From: an uncultured Erythrobacteraceae bacterium
GTDB taxonomy: Bacteria > Pseudomonadota > Alphaproteobacteria > Sphingomonadales > Sphingomonadaceae
Length of the DNA: 35,528 nucleotides
Assembly (NCBI GenBank): GCA_946482075.1
Contig: CAMLQG010000028.1
Span: 1-35,528, forward strand
Reading direction: 5' to 3'
Shown: positions 34,585 through 35,528 of the stretch, piece by piece
How the letters are laid out: every line of letters starts with the position of its first letter
Numbering within the stretch: position 1 is the stretch's first letter
Notes under the pieces: model-generated
What the model was told of the DNA's origin: nothing
Seen by the model: the letters and a program-made list of their open reading frames with translations, nothing else
Database searches by the model: none
Made by a program: the position numbers and the translations under genes

Positions 34585-35528
<944 letters not shown>

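Overview
The window is a stretch of chromosome from a GC-rich alphaproteobacterium, most likely a sphingomonad (order Sphingomonadales; Novosphingobium, Sphingobium and relatives are the closest fit). I base this on gene order (trpB-trpA-accD-folC; rpmF-plsX-fabH-ihfA-merR; fsa near priA; atpH-atpA), on the protein sequences themselves, and on small palindromic repeats of the kind common in sphingomonad genomes. I assigned genes by recognising motifs; no database search was possible.

Layout. 1-3877 (+): trpB (5' end outside the window), trpA, accD, folC, tightly packed. 3925-5592 (-): AmpG-type muropeptide permease. 5771-9095 (+): a large DinG/XPD-type helicase and a SixA-type phosphatase. 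9150-11969 (-): an MHYT-PAS-PAS-GGDEF-EAL cyclic-di-GMP protein. 12079-15132 (-): rpmF-plsX-fabH followed by ihfA-merR, joining ribosomal protein L32, phospholipid and fatty-acid initiation, and a nucleoid protein. 15312-16742 (-): a metallo-beta-lactamase-fold hydrolase and an S24 (LexA/CI-like) repressor. 16830-17364 (+): two small unknown genes divergent from that repressor, with operator-like repeats between them. 17469-23526 (-): a D-2-hydroxyacid dehydrogenase, cysS, cobT, a transaldolase-like aldolase and a DUF4197 protein. 23588-26395 (+): priA and a GST. 26540-29168: an EthD-like gene with two divergent AraC-type regulators. 29353-34289: ada (-), then a YdeP-type molybdoenzyme overlapping a membrane-anchored trypsin-like protease (+). 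34585-end (+): atpH and the start of atpA.

Most of the window is core metabolism and information processing. The more variable parts are the S24 repressor cassette (about 16.07-17.36 kb) and the block between priA and atpH (about 25.78-34.4 kb). The second block carries detoxification, repair and regulatory genes and interrupts a priA-atp order that I recall from other alphaproteobacteria.

The most unusual structure is not a gene. Palindromic repeats of several families recur in the gaps (about 3.9, 9.1, 17.4, 18.5, 20.2, 26.5, 29.2 and 34.3 kb), and one of about 126 bp lies in frame inside cysS, where it encodes an extra proline/glycine-rich loop of about 42 residues. No tRNA, rRNA, CRISPR array, transposase or prophage structural gene was seen. 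No gene-free stretch exceeds 300 bases.
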